Source of the DNA: Dehalococcoidia bacterium
GTDB taxonomy: Bacteria > Chloroflexota > Dehalococcoidia > UBA6926
Assembly: GCA_009841045.1 (NCBI GenBank)
Contig: VXMO01000057.1
Span: forward strand, 21,897-85,896
Reading direction: 5' to 3'
DNA length: 64,000 nucleotides
Under the pieces are notes generated by a model. It was not told where the DNA came from and did no database searches. It saw nothing but the letters and a program-made list of their open reading frames with translations. This document shows positions 17,949 through 27,880 of this stretch, in pieces. Numbering within the stretch: the first letter of the stretch is position 1; the number at the start of each line of letters is the position of its first letter. Position numbers and translations under genes: made by a program.

Positions 17949-20419
17949 GCTCCCGCCTCGTGGCGGCGGTGGGTCGCGTCGATTTCCTCATCCAGTTCGT
18001 CCCATATCCTCTCGAGTTGGGAGCGCAGCCTCATATTCTGGAACGATCCCCAAACCACCATGGCGGGAAGCACCAGCACGACTGAGACGATCAGGGAATA
18101 GAGGATCGTGATGGTCGCCGTAATGCCGAACTGCACGGATGCGGTAAGCGGCGCGGCTATAAGCACACCGAATCCCAGCGCCGTGGTCATTGCAGAACCC
18201 AAGAGCGCCGAGCCCGTCGTCGACAAGGTTCGGATCGCCGCCTGTTCCGGGTTCCGCATTTGGGCATATTCCTCCCGATAACGGTGAATGATGTGGATTG
18301 TGTAATCCACGCCGATTCCGATTGATAACGCCGTGATGATGGACGTGATGAGGGAATAGGGGATCCCCAGCAGCCACATGGTGCCCAGCACGCAGATCAG
18401 GACGAATACGATTGGAACCACTGCGATGATGGCAAGCGCGGGCTGCCGCACCGTAATCCAGAAGAAGATTGCCAGGATGGTCAGAGCTACGGCGACCGTT
18501 GTTCCGATCGATTCTGATTGTCCACTTGTGATTTGATTGCCGACCTCCTGGGAGACGATGGCCAACGACGTCACGATGATCTTGTCGTCTTCGCCGAGCC
18601 ATAGACCTTCGAGTTCCGGCTGGAGAGTCCTCAACTGTTTCACGTCTTCGTTGAAGATGGGGAACTGGAGCAGCATCAGGTCCTCACCGTTCGGGTTGTT
18701 GACGAGGAATCCCGAAAGGTCCGGTTCTCTGAGCAGAAGTTGGTCAATGAACTCTTGCATCAGAACGGGATCGAGCTCCACGCCGGGGGACGCTTGCTCA
18801 AAGAGCGCCGCTAATTCCGGATCGTACTTGTCGCCGGGTTGGCCGCTGTCGTGCGTCCAGTCATCGACAAGGTCTTCAAGTGACCTCTGCACCGGGCCTG
18901 CGGCAGCGGCAGGACGCGTCTGCTCGTTCTCAAACGGAGTTGTCAGATCATGAAGATTCAGGAGCGTCCGGCTGTCGGTAGCTTCCGCCCGCACAAGCAG
19001 ACTGGCCAACTCCGTTGAGCCGCCCACAGCCGTGTCGAGCGTTTCCAGGTCCGCCAAAACGGCGCCGTTATTGGGCAGAACGTCACGGACACTGAATTCT
19101 GATTCCAGGTTCGTCGCGAAATATCCTAGGACGGCTGTGACAGCGAGGACGCTAATGATGTATGGAGCGGGCCGCCGTGTGACTTCCCTGCCCATAAACT
19201 CCGCGATTCGCGTGACGCCCGGCAATGCGTTCGAAACGGGGCGCGGCTGTCTCAGGGATCCTCGCGATTCTCGGCGGGCATCGATAATTGTCCGACCGGC
19301 CGGAAGCAATGTCAGCATGACGATGAGGCTCAGTCCGACTCCCAGTCCGGCGACGATGCCAAAGTCGCCAATGACCTCAATCGGCGAGAAGCGTGAAGCA
19401 AACATACCTGCCATCGTTGTGACGGCGGCCAGCGTGAGTGGGATTGTGACGTTCCGCAGCCCGATGCGCACCGCCTGTCTGACAGACTCGCCCTCAAGCC
19501 GCTGCTCCCTGTAGTGCGAGACGGACTGAATCGCATAGTCAACAGTGAGGCTGATGATGATCACGGGAACCAGCGCCGTGAGCGAGCTGGGCGGGCCTAT
19601 AAACCCCAGCGCCGACGGCCCAAGCCATCCCTCCATGCCGACAATCCACGTGATGGAGATGACGAGTCCCGCCAGCGAGAGCAGCATGTCCGCGGGAGAG
19701 CGAGTAAAAACAAGGAGCAGTACGGCGATAAGCACCAACGCCAGCATCATCAGGGGAGCCATCCCCTCTTCAGTCGCCTTCTCGTATTCGGCAACGATGA
19801 TTTCCGGTGAAAGCGATCTGGCGCTTAGTGGGCCTTCAGATTCCATTGCCAGTTCGTTGATTCGCGTCTCGGCGATGAGGACTCTATCGTCCCCGGTATT
19901 AACCAACTGGAAACTACCGACGGCAATCTGGGTCCCGTCCACATCGGTTCCGGTAACCGCGCCGAGGGTCTCGCCGATGCCAGGAGCGTTTCGCACGGAG
20001 TCAATCTGCGCCTGTGTGACAGTCCGCAGATCACTTACTTGCAGAACCGCCTTGAACAGAGAGGAGGGCGCGAAGAGCGGATCCACGGGCGTCAATATAT
20101 CGCCAATATCCGGGTGGCTCGCGATGTCGGCAAGCAGGGCATCCATCTGGACGAGTCCATCCGGCGTAAGCGCTTCCCCGCGGAATATGATGTTGCCGGC
20201 GATAAGCTCGCCCGAATCTCCGAAATGCTGCTCGATATCTTCTGCCGCGTCGCCCAGCGGGTGACCCGGTGGAAGGAAAGCAAGGCTGGCGCCTTCGGTT
20301 GGAGGCTCGCGATACGTCGCGCCGTAGCCCAGCGCAACCGTCAGCACAAGGAGCAAGGCGATGGTAATCCATGGCCGCGCAGTCACAACCCGACTGAAAG
20401 TGCCAATCACCATATTCAT
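17945..20419 (-). CDS. MMPL/RND-superfamily transporter (HAE3-like)
   Basis: 824 aa, two repeats each with large extracytoplasmic loop; SLTVDYAIQSVSHYRE and SIGIGVDYTIHIIHRYREE motifs. Confidence 0.93.
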   Translation of the reverse strand: MNMVIGTFSRVVTARPWITIALLLVLTVALGYGATYREPPTEGASLAFLPPGHPLGDAAEDIEQHFGDSGELIAGNIIFRGEALTPDGLVQMDALLADIASHPDIGDILTPVDPLFAPSSLFKAVLQVSDLRTVTQAQIDSVRNAPGIGETLGAVTGTDVDGTQIAVGSFQLVNTGDDRVLIAETRINELAMESEGPLSARSLSPEIIVAEYEKATEEGMAPLMMLALVLIAVLLLVFTRSPADMLLSLAGLVISITWIVGMEGWLGPSALGFIGPPSSLTALVPVIIISLTVDYAIQSVSHYREQRLEGESVRQAVRIGLRNVTIPLTLAAVTTMAGMFASRFSPIEVIGDFGIVAGLGVGLSLIVMLTLLPAGRTIIDARRESRGSLRQPRPVSNALPGVTRIAEFMGREVTRRPAPYIISVLAVTAVLGYFATNLESEFSVRDVLPNNGAVLADLETLDTAVGGSTELASLLVRAEATDSRTLLNLHDLTTPFENEQTRPAAAAGPVQRSLEDLVDDWTHDSGQPGDKYDPELAALFEQASPGVELDPVLMQEFIDQLLLREPDLSGFLVNNPNGEDLMLLQFPIFNEDVKQLRTLQPELEGLWLGEDDKIIVTSLAIVSQEVGNQITSGQSESIGTTVAVALTILAIFFWITVRQPALAIIAVVPIVFVLICVLGTMWLLGIPYSLITSIITALSIGIGVDYTIHIIHRYREEYAQMRNPEQAAIRTLSTTGSALLGSAMTTALGFGVLIAAPLTASVQFGITATITILYSLIVSVVLVLPAMVVWGSFQNMRLRSQLERIWDELDEEIDATHRRHEAGA

Positions 20420-20453
20420 GCGGTATATGCCCCCTCCCCGGGAGACTCAATAC

Positions 20454-21572
20454 TCAGATGCGTGTGGCCGATTGACTTGCGGCCGGAGTGACTGTCTGCT
20501 GTGCGGCCTCGCTTTCCGTTTCCGCCGATGCAGGTGTTGTTGCCTTCGTATTAGGGTAAAACTGCGCGCAATACCGGCGAAAGGGCATGATGTCCCCGTC
20601 AAGCCTGAACAGGCGCGGCCGTGAGCGGTACTTCTTGCGGTTCCAGATGATGACGTCCTTCTTAACATCTTGTATCTGGTTGGCTGCGATGAACTTGTTC
20701 ATAAGGGGGGCGCGGAACTTCTTCGGCAGGAATCCCAAACCCATCACGAACCGTTTGGGGTTTGTGATTTCCTTAACCTGTGAGAACAGCGTCATCTCTA
20801 TGTTGGTGCCATCGATTGGCGTCGCAAGAACCCATAGCCGCAGATCCATTCCTATGGAGCGCTCGCGGATTTCGACGTATGACACCCCCAAGCCGTACAC
20901 AAACGTCGCCGCGGATATGTCAAAGGTTATGCGTCCCAGTTTCGTGATTGGCTTTGTAGTCTGGAACTCAAACCGGCTCTCAAGTCGATGGCCCTCAATC
21001 ACCAGAGGGGCGGTACGGCTTACGTCGCCAAAACCATGCACGTAATTCAGGTGAGAATAGTCGACGGAGTTCTCGGTTGTTTCCTGCGGATGGCCGGCGA
21101 ATTTGACACTTCTGCGTTCGAGAGAACTCCAGCCTTCATTGTCCTCCGTTTCGTCGGGCATCGGCCATTGCGGAGGGCGCCGGTCGATCCCCCACCATCC
21201 GAAGATCAGGCCCATGCGCTCCTGTGTCTCGAACAGACGCAGCCGGGCGGTTGGAGGGGGATTGGTGTACGGGGTGGAGATGCATTGGCCGGTTGCATCG
21301 TACGCAAACCCGTGAAAGGGGCACACCAGCTGCCCATCAACCACTCGTCCGCCGACCTCAGGTGACAGGTTCGCCCCCAAGTGTGGGCAATGGGCTTCGG
21401 CAACACAGATTTGTCCGTGGTCGTCGATCCAGGCGATGATTTCCTCGCCCATCCACGTTTGGCTGACCAGTTTGGCTTTTTCGATGGCCTGGCGGGTTTC
21501 GATGAAATACCAGCCCTCAGGGAACGGCGGCAGTGGAACATCCTCCAGTTCCGTAAGCTGTGTGGTCGTCAT
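20454..21572 (-). CDS. Rieske non-heme iron oxygenase, KshA/cholesterol 7-desaturase (DAF-36)-like
   Basis: CPHLGANLSPEVGGRVVDGQLVCPFHGFAYD (Rieske), ENSVDYSHLNYVHGFG (mononuclear iron), C-term VIIWNRKKYRSRPRLFRLDGDIMPFRRYCAQFY. Confidence 0.88.
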   Translation of the reverse strand: MTTTQLTELEDVPLPPFPEGWYFIETRQAIEKAKLVSQTWMGEEIIAWIDDHGQICVAEAHCPHLGANLSPEVGGRVVDGQLVCPFHGFAYDATGQCISTPYTNPPPTARLRLFETQERMGLIFGWWGIDRRPPQWPMPDETEDNEGWSSLERRSVKFAGHPQETTENSVDYSHLNYVHGFGDVSRTAPLVIEGHRLESRFEFQTTKPITKLGRITFDISAATFVYGLGVSYVEIRERSIGMDLRLWVLATPIDGTNIEMTLFSQVKEITNPKRFVMGLGFLPKKFRAPLMNKFIAANQIQDVKKDVIIWNRKKYRSRPRLFRLDGDIMPFRRYCAQFYPNTKATTPASAETESEAAQQTVTPAASQSATRI

Positions 21573-21681
21573 CTGCCATCACTCCCTATTGCATGTCTCA
21601 GGGTGACAACGGATCGGCCAAGACGCCCGTTTGAGAGGGGTAGGACGACACGCTCGCCCCCTAGCCAAAAGCATATTCACT

Positions 21682-23178
21682 CTACCACGTTGGCGCTGCG
21701 TCTGACGGTTGTCCCGCTTGCCGCTCCGTTTCATCAACGTCTGCAACCCTCATCAGGAGCGCAGGCAGAATCGCTAACAAAGAAACGAATCCTGCAATCA
21801 TGAACAAGTTTTGGAATACGGTCACGCCCGCCTCGAGCAGCGGCGCTTGCGTCTCTTCAAACGACGCGCCGATTGTCACATCGGCAGTCAGGCTGTAGAA
21901 CCGCTCGATTCCCCACGCGGACAGGGCCGAAAGCCCAAGCGCCATGCCAACCATGCGCGCTGCCGTGACCAGTGAGGCGGCTGCGCCCCAATAGTGGCTT
22001 GGCGCGGCGCTCAGGGCGGTGACGCTGATGGGAGGCAGGACCAAGCCGAATCCGATTCCGGACAGCACAAGGGGCGCGGTTAACCTGAACTCCTCCACTT
22101 GCGTCTCCCATCCGCTCATGAACAACAGGCCGACGCCGATAAAGGCGAGACCGGTGACTGTCACGGGAATAACGCCCGTCCACCGCAAGATGTAGCCGCC
22201 CACAACCGCTCCCGGCGGGATGGCCGCCGTGAGCCGTACCAGATGTAGCGCGCTTTCCCAGTCCTCCTTTTCCATCACCGTGTTCGCCATTAAGGGAACG
22301 GCAACCAACGCAATAACCAGCGAGATTCCCACCATGAACTGCGTCACGTTGGCGGACACGAACGCGCGTGATTTGTAGAGAAATGAGGCGAATAAAGGCT
22401 GCTCTGTGCGGCGCTCAAAGACAATGACGACGGCGACTAAGGCGACTCCCAGCGCGAGGATTGCGTAAGGCAGGATGGCATCAAATGAGAAGATTGCGCG
22501 CTGGGATAATCCGATCGCCACAGTGGTAAGCGCCGCGCCCACGGTTACCGCGCCCACGTAGTCCATTCGCGCCTGTGGGTTGGCCTGGTTGCGCAGGATA
22601 GCCATCAGCGCGATAAGCAGCAGGCTCTGCGGCACATCCAGCCAGAAGATGAATCGCCAGCCAACCCACTCGATCAAGGCTCCACCATACAGCGGCCCCA
22701 GTACGGAACCCGCCTCTGCCGATGCTGCCACGAGTCCAAGTGTGACGCCCCGATGCTTGGGCTCCACCGCCGCCACCGCCATCGCCAGACCAATGGGAAC
22801 AGTCGCGCCGCCGCCAACAGCCTGGATCACCCGCGCGGATACGATCCACGCGAAGTTGGGCGCGACGGCTACGAATGCAGATCCAACCGCAAAGATGAGC
22901 AGGGCGATCTGGAACATCCTTACACGCCCATACACATCTGAGAGTCGGCCCGCCAACGGCATGGCAACGGTGTAGCTGACCAGGTAGCCCGTGATGATCC
23001 ATGAAGCGGTGTCAAGATCGGTCAGTGGAATCTCAAGCTCCAGCATGACCGTCGGCAGCGCCGCCACAACCACCGTCTGGTCAAGCGCCGTTGAAAAGAC
23101 GCCAAGGCAGATGATTGTGATGATGGCGGTCTGGGAAGAACCGAGGGCCGAGAGGCGGGACCGGGCGCTATTCACCAT
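21682..23178 (-). CDS. MFS transporter, DHA2/EmrB-like
   Basis: 498 aa; ALDQTVVVAALPTVMLEL, GYLVSYTVAMPLAGRLSDVYGRVRMF; about 14 TM segments. Confidence 0.93.
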   Translation of the reverse strand: MVNSARSRLSALGSSQTAIITIICLGVFSTALDQTVVVAALPTVMLELEIPLTDLDTASWIITGYLVSYTVAMPLAGRLSDVYGRVRMFQIALLIFAVGSAFVAVAPNFAWIVSARVIQAVGGGATVPIGLAMAVAAVEPKHRGVTLGLVAASAEAGSVLGPLYGGALIEWVGWRFIFWLDVPQSLLLIALMAILRNQANPQARMDYVGAVTVGAALTTVAIGLSQRAIFSFDAILPYAILALGVALVAVVIVFERRTEQPLFASFLYKSRAFVSANVTQFMVGISLVIALVAVPLMANTVMEKEDWESALHLVRLTAAIPPGAVVGGYILRWTGVIPVTVTGLAFIGVGLLFMSGWETQVEEFRLTAPLVLSGIGFGLVLPPISVTALSAAPSHYWGAAASLVTAARMVGMALGLSALSAWGIERFYSLTADVTIGASFEETQAPLLEAGVTVFQNLFMIAGFVSLLAILPALLMRVADVDETERQAGQPSDAAPTW

Positions 23179-23186
23179 CCGGTGGT

Positions 23187-23909
23187 CTAACCTGGGAGTT
23201 GAATGTCAACCGGTTCGTCGTATTCGGAGAGTATGATTAATCGGCTCGTGCCCGGCCCGTCGTCGTTGAACACGTTGCCCACTATCTTGATTTGCCGGAC
23301 GCTCTGGTCTTCCGCTCCGACCCAGACGGTGAGATCAATTGGATGGCCTGCATCCGCGGACGTGATGAGGTTTCCGAGGTCTTCAGAGACGAGATTCCCG
23401 TCAATCCTGATGGTCTCGATGCCGTTGACTGGCTCCCGTCCCGTGAGCTCAATGTTCTGGATCTTCGGCAGCAGATCGCTGAGCGTCATGCCCAAACCGA
23501 TGAAGTTAAACGGTACCTGGTCAAGCGGCAGGTCAGTCCACGGCGCGCCTGATGCGAACTGCATCATCGCCGAATCTCCCACCGCGATGATGCCGATCTC
23601 CAGGAATCCCAGGACGGGGGACTCCACATTTACGACCAAATCCGTGCGGTCCGGCGCCTGAACCTTCCCATCTACGCTCTTCAGTGTCTGTTCAAAGAAC
23701 TTCGCGCCGGATTCCATCTCATCGATCATCTGGAACCGCGCCGTTTGGAAAGAGAGAAGGTGCTCACTCGTGCGCTCAAGGACCTCCTCAAGCGTCAACT
23801 CAGGTTCGGGCGTTGGTGTAGTGGTCCCGCACCCGCCCGCGATAAGCAGCAGGCCAAGCGTCAACGCGGTGACTACCAACCCGCGGCGGATGATACCGAG
23901 ACGCTTCAT
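23187..23909 (-). CDS. LppX/LprAFG-like lipoprotein
   Basis: ATG 23909: MKRLGIIRRGLVVTALTLGLLLIAGGCGTT (lipobox); ALRTSEHLLSFQTARFQM-type N-term and DLTVWVGAEDQSVRQIKI region typical of LppX_LprAFG. The track start is over-extended. Confidence 0.82.
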   Translation of the reverse strand: MKRLGIIRRGLVVTALTLGLLLIAGGCGTTTPTPEPELTLEEVLERTSEHLLSFQTARFQMIDEMESGAKFFEQTLKSVDGKVQAPDRTDLVVNVESPVLGFLEIGIIAVGDSAMMQFASGAPWTDLPLDQVPFNFIGLGMTLSDLLPKIQNIELTGREPVNGIETIRIDGNLVSEDLGNLITSADAGHPIDLTVWVGAEDQSVRQIKIVGNVFNDDGPGTSRLIILSEYDEPVDIQLPG

Positions 23910-23992
23910 TGCCGTATCATAGCATTCGCAAAAAACCGGGCGATCCTTGCCATTTGCTCCGCTTGATATACTGCCGTCGTAGGTATCAAGGG

Positions 23993-25231
23993 ATGAAACC
24001 AACCGTAACTCTCCAGGACATCCACAAGGCGCAAAGCACCATCTTTCACCTAGTGCGCAGGACGCCAGCGATATCCGCGCATTCCCTGAGCGATTTGGCG
24101 GGCTGTGAACTTGTTTTCAAGGCCGAGAACCTGCAGAGAGCAGGCTCCTTCAAGGTCAGAGGCGCTTCAAACAGAATCGCTGCATTGAGCCCGAATCAAA
24201 AGGCCAGGGGCGTCATTACTGCCAGCGCAGGCAATCACGCGCAGGGAGTCGCTCTGGCGGCCGGCACTCAGGGCATACCCTGCACAGTTGTGATGCCAAT
24301 AGGGGCATCTCTTCCAAAGGTGGAGGCCACGCGCGGCTATGGCGCGACAGTTGTTCTTGCAGGCGATGACTTCGACCAGTCCAATGCTCATGCGCGGCAC
24401 ATCATGCGGGAGAACGATCTGACCTTTATCCATGCATTCGATGACCCGGCCATCATCGCGGGGCAAGGGACGATTGGGCTGGAGATACTCGACCAGGTGG
24501 ATGATCTCGATACGGTTGTCGTGCCGGTAGGCGGCGGAGGACTGATTTCCGGCATCGCTGTGGCGATAAAGGAAACCATGCCCAACGTCAGGGTGATTGG
24601 CGTGCAAGCCGCGGCATCCACGGCTGTTGTCGACTCGTACAAGGTCAACCGCAACTTTGCTGCAAGACAGGAGGCCACCGTCGCCGACGGCATTGCGGTT
24701 GGCACGCCCGGGGAGATTACCATCCCGCTGGTTAAGCGCTATGTGGATGACATGGTTGTGGTGGAAGAGGAAGAGATCACGCAGGCCATGCTACTCCTCC
24801 TGGAGAGGAGCAAGCTGCTTGTCGAAGGGGCCGGCGCGGTTGGCCTTGCTGCGGTGTTGGGAGAAAAGATCCAGAACGCCGGAAAGAAGGTCGCGGTGGT
24901 GCTCAGCGGGGGCAATGTTGATTCCCATCTCATCGCGCGCGTGGTTGAGCATGGACTGGCGCACGCGGGGCGCTACCTTGTGTTCAAGGTAATGGTGGAG
25001 GATCGTCCAGGCCAGTTGAATCGACTATTGAGCATCGTGTCCGAGAATGAGGTCAACGTGCTGGACATCGGGCATCTCAGGCATGCCCCGACGGTGCATA
25101 TGGGCCAAGTCGAGATTCAGCTGACACTTGAGACGAGGAACTCCGCTCACTCTGAGGAAGTACTGGCGAAGTTACGCGCCGCCGGTTACTCCCCTTACGA
25201 GAGCGAGTCCCGCGTCAGCTTCCTCGACTGA
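23993..25231 (+). CDS. ilvA: Threonine ammonia-lyase with C-terminal ACT domain
   Basis: SFKVRGASNRIAAL, TASAGNHAQGVALAA, VPVGGGGLISGIAVAIKE; ACT region DRPGQLNRLLSIVSENEVNVLDI. Confidence 0.93.
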   Translation: MKPTVTLQDIHKAQSTIFHLVRRTPAISAHSLSDLAGCELVFKAENLQRAGSFKVRGASNRIAALSPNQKARGVITASAGNHAQGVALAAGTQGIPCTVVMPIGASLPKVEATRGYGATVVLAGDDFDQSNAHARHIMRENDLTFIHAFDDPAIIAGQGTIGLEILDQVDDLDTVVVPVGGGGLISGIAVAIKETMPNVRVIGVQAAASTAVVDSYKVNRNFAARQEATVADGIAVGTPGEITIPLVKRYVDDMVVVEEEEITQAMLLLLERSKLLVEGAGAVGLAAVLGEKIQNAGKKVAVVLSGGNVDSHLIARVVEHGLAHAGRYLVFKVMVEDRPGQLNRLLSIVSENEVNVLDIGHLRHAPTVHMGQVEIQLTLETRNSAHSEEVLAKLRAAGYSPYESESRVSFLD

Positions 25232-25300
25232 GCGTTTGAAACCCTTGCCGTATGTTCGGAATCCAGATGTCCAAAGCCTGGCCGTGCTACGCGTCTCTCG

Positions 25301-27847
25301 TTACTCCAGAATCGGTTCTCGCGTCACCTCAATCTCTGCGCTACGAAGCCAAACCCCGGCAGGGATATCTGTGGACAAGTAGCGGATTTCAGGGATAATC
25401 GTCTCGCCGACGGCATCCATAAAGCCGATTTCCACGCGTCCGTCATCCAACCGGCGCGATCTAACCCTTCCGATCGGGTTTCCGTCTACTTCAACGTCGC
25501 TGCTGATCTGCCAGACGTCCGGAGGGGCGTCGGGTGAAAGGTGACGCCGGGACGGCAGTATCTGCTCCCCGCCGGAAAGTTCGACACCGTGCTCAATCCG
25601 ACCTTCCTCATCCAACATGGCGATGATTCGCAGTCGGTATGGTGGTAGAGCAACCGTCGTGGTTGTCGGCTGCTCGTAGCCGAACAGCTCAAGAATGTCA
25701 TTGTTGTCGGCAATTGCCAGACCCTGCAGGAACAGAGTGTTATGCCTATCTGCACCCGCCACCGCGCACAATACCGCGTCCTTCGCAAAACCGTAGGCCG
25801 GCAACGCTGCGCGCATTTCGGCGTCGAGCCTGAGCATTTCATCAAGGTCCGTCGTTTCCATCTCCTCGAGAACCTCACGCAGCCCGCTCCCGGGATTCCT
25901 GCACGATGCCTGCCCAGCAAGGTCGTCGAGCAATTCCTGGACACCGGCATCCTGCCAACCCAACTCGGCTGCCCGAGCTTCCTCTACGGCGCGCCCGGCT
26001 GCTACTGCGGGAGAGATGACCCTTTCGGCGTAGGCGAGATCGGAATAGAGGCTGAATGCGTTCTCGAAGGAGAGCACCTCGCCATTATTGATGGGGTCCC
26101 GGAGCGCGTTCCAGGATGCTGCCAGAGACACATACTCCATTGATGCCGATCTGGACAAGCTGAGCACGACATCTTCGATGTCCGCCGGGTTCAAGGCCTC
26201 CTTGGCCGCTAATACGGCAGGCAAACCGGACGCTGTGATTGCGCCTGTGTACCGGTCTGCAAATTGCTCCAACAGGGCGGTTGATGACGGATTCTCCACC
26301 GCGATCGATGCGGAGGCTCCCGTGGCTGACAGATCAGTAATTGCCGGACGCTCAAAGATTCCGTCTAGCACTTGTGTGTGGACGCCTGCTGCGTAGATTG
26401 CTTTCGCGCGCAGCGATGCGTCCACAGCTTCATCGGGGTCAACAACGGAGCTAACCGTGGTGGTAACCATCCCGTCCGAGTCGGCCTCGGCTTCGACTTG
26501 ATAGTCGGTTCCTTGCACGCTCACCGTGACCGCATCAAACGTTGTGCCGCTCAGCACCATCAGGTTGTGCCACTGACCATGGAATCCTCGTTCGTTCTCG
26601 TCCTCGTCGTCGGTGACGACCCCGACGAAGATCCATGAGGGACCGGGACTGCGGAGAGTCGCCTCAAACGGCGCGATCTCTCCCAGTTCGACGCTTGTCT
26701 CGCTCGCAGTCTGCGCGCCCGTATGGTAGGAAACGCCGGATGCCCAGCTGCCTTCTGACGTGTCTATCCGACCAGTGATATCAAACAATGGCCGCGGCCC
26801 CACCACGTAGACCCGCACGTTTCCATTGATATCCGCGAGGTCGCCGCCCCCCAGGTTGCCCACGCGATAGTGAATGTCAAATGGTTGCCCAGCGACCACC
26901 TGATTCGGCGTATGCACATCCTCGACTTTTAGCAGGAAGCTGGCCTGGTTCGCCTCCTCATCCACGCGGTGTACCACAAGCGTGAAGTCTGCCATCAAGG
27001 GTTGATAATCACGTTCCAGGTAGGTAGTTGCTTCCAACAGGTAGGTTCCCGGCGCGAGGTAGCGGTTGATGCGGGCATTGCGCGACTCTCCTCCGTCGTC
27101 GTTCGCGGCGATCAAGCCGTCGGTAGTAGATACGAGCGATAGCACAGAGTCGCCATTCTCAGACATCAGGTCCACGCGTACGTGGGCGGCCTGATCCAGA
27201 TTGAACAGGTAACTGTGGGCCGGGTGTTCCACAACGAAGCGCGAGCCGCATGTGTCAAGCGACCAGGATCCTGATGCTGTTAAATCAACACCGGTACGCA
27301 GGGTACCCAGGTGAACGGGATTACAACCCGCGGCACGGCTGATGGAAAGGGTGAAGTCGGCCGGACCGCGGCTGCGCCCGCCCACCGTGGTTGCCTCTAC
27401 GACGTAGATGCCCGGCGTCAGGTCACGCTCGATTCTCGCGTCCAGGCCGGCGCCACCGTCATCATTGTCGGTGAGTCGGCGTCCATCTTCAGTCATCAAA
27501 TAGAGGAACGAGTCCCCATCTGTGGAACCCAGATCGATCCTGATGCGCCCGCCCTCGACTACTTCAAAGCGATAGGTATGGGCATCACTGCCGGTCCGAA
27601 AGCGAGAATCGCAGTTATTGGTAGTCCAGCGCCCGGCGCCTGTCAACTCGCTATCCGCGTTGACGCCCAGTGTGCCGAGGTCAATTGCCTCACAAGCCGG
27701 TTGTCCCTGTGCCCATGCAGAGCCGCTCCAACCCAGGACCAGTAAGGTAACTGCGAGCGTAGCGAGAGCACCCGCTATTGCCAGTATTCGTATTCTAAAA
27801 CCGGCCGACGGCAAGGTGAGGGCCTGAACGTACTTGTGATGTTTCAC
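25301..27847 (-). CDS. Secreted protein with two PPC (pre-peptidase C-terminal)-type beta domains
   Basis: Signal peptide-like N-term; repeats HTYRFEVVEGGRIRIDLGSTDGDSFLYLMTEDGRRLTDNDDGG... and HSYLFNLDQAAHVRVDLMSENGDSVLSLVSTTDGLIAANDDGG. Confidence 0.8.
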   Translation of the reverse strand: MKHHKYVQALTLPSAGFRIRILAIAGALATLAVTLLVLGWSGSAWAQGQPACEAIDLGTLGVNADSELTGAGRWTTNNCDSRFRTGSDAHTYRFEVVEGGRIRIDLGSTDGDSFLYLMTEDGRRLTDNDDGGAGLDARIERDLTPGIYVVEATTVGGRSRGPADFTLSISRAAGCNPVHLGTLRTGVDLTASGSWSLDTCGSRFVVEHPAHSYLFNLDQAAHVRVDLMSENGDSVLSLVSTTDGLIAANDDGGESRNARINRYLAPGTYLLEATTYLERDYQPLMADFTLVVHRVDEEANQASFLLKVEDVHTPNQVVAGQPFDIHYRVGNLGGGDLADINGNVRVYVVGPRPLFDITGRIDTSEGSWASGVSYHTGAQTASETSVELGEIAPFEATLRSPGPSWIFVGVVTDDEDENERGFHGQWHNLMVLSGTTFDAVTVSVQGTDYQVEAEADSDGMVTTTVSSVVDPDEAVDASLRAKAIYAAGVHTQVLDGIFERPAITDLSATGASASIAVENPSSTALLEQFADRYTGAITASGLPAVLAAKEALNPADIEDVVLSLSRSASMEYVSLAASWNALRDPINNGEVLSFENAFSLYSDLAYAERVISPAVAAGRAVEEARAAELGWQDAGVQELLDDLAGQASCRNPGSGLREVLEEMETTDLDEMLRLDAEMRAALPAYGFAKDAVLCAVAGADRHNTLFLQGLAIADNNDILELFGYEQPTTTTVALPPYRLRIIAMLDEEGRIEHGVELSGGEQILPSRRHLSPDAPPDVWQISSDVEVDGNPIGRVRSRRLDDGRVEIGFMDAVGETIIPEIRYLSTDIPAGVWLRSAEIEVTREPILE

Positions 27848-27880
27848 GGGAACGATATCCTCCTGCTATCTGGGACCTGT

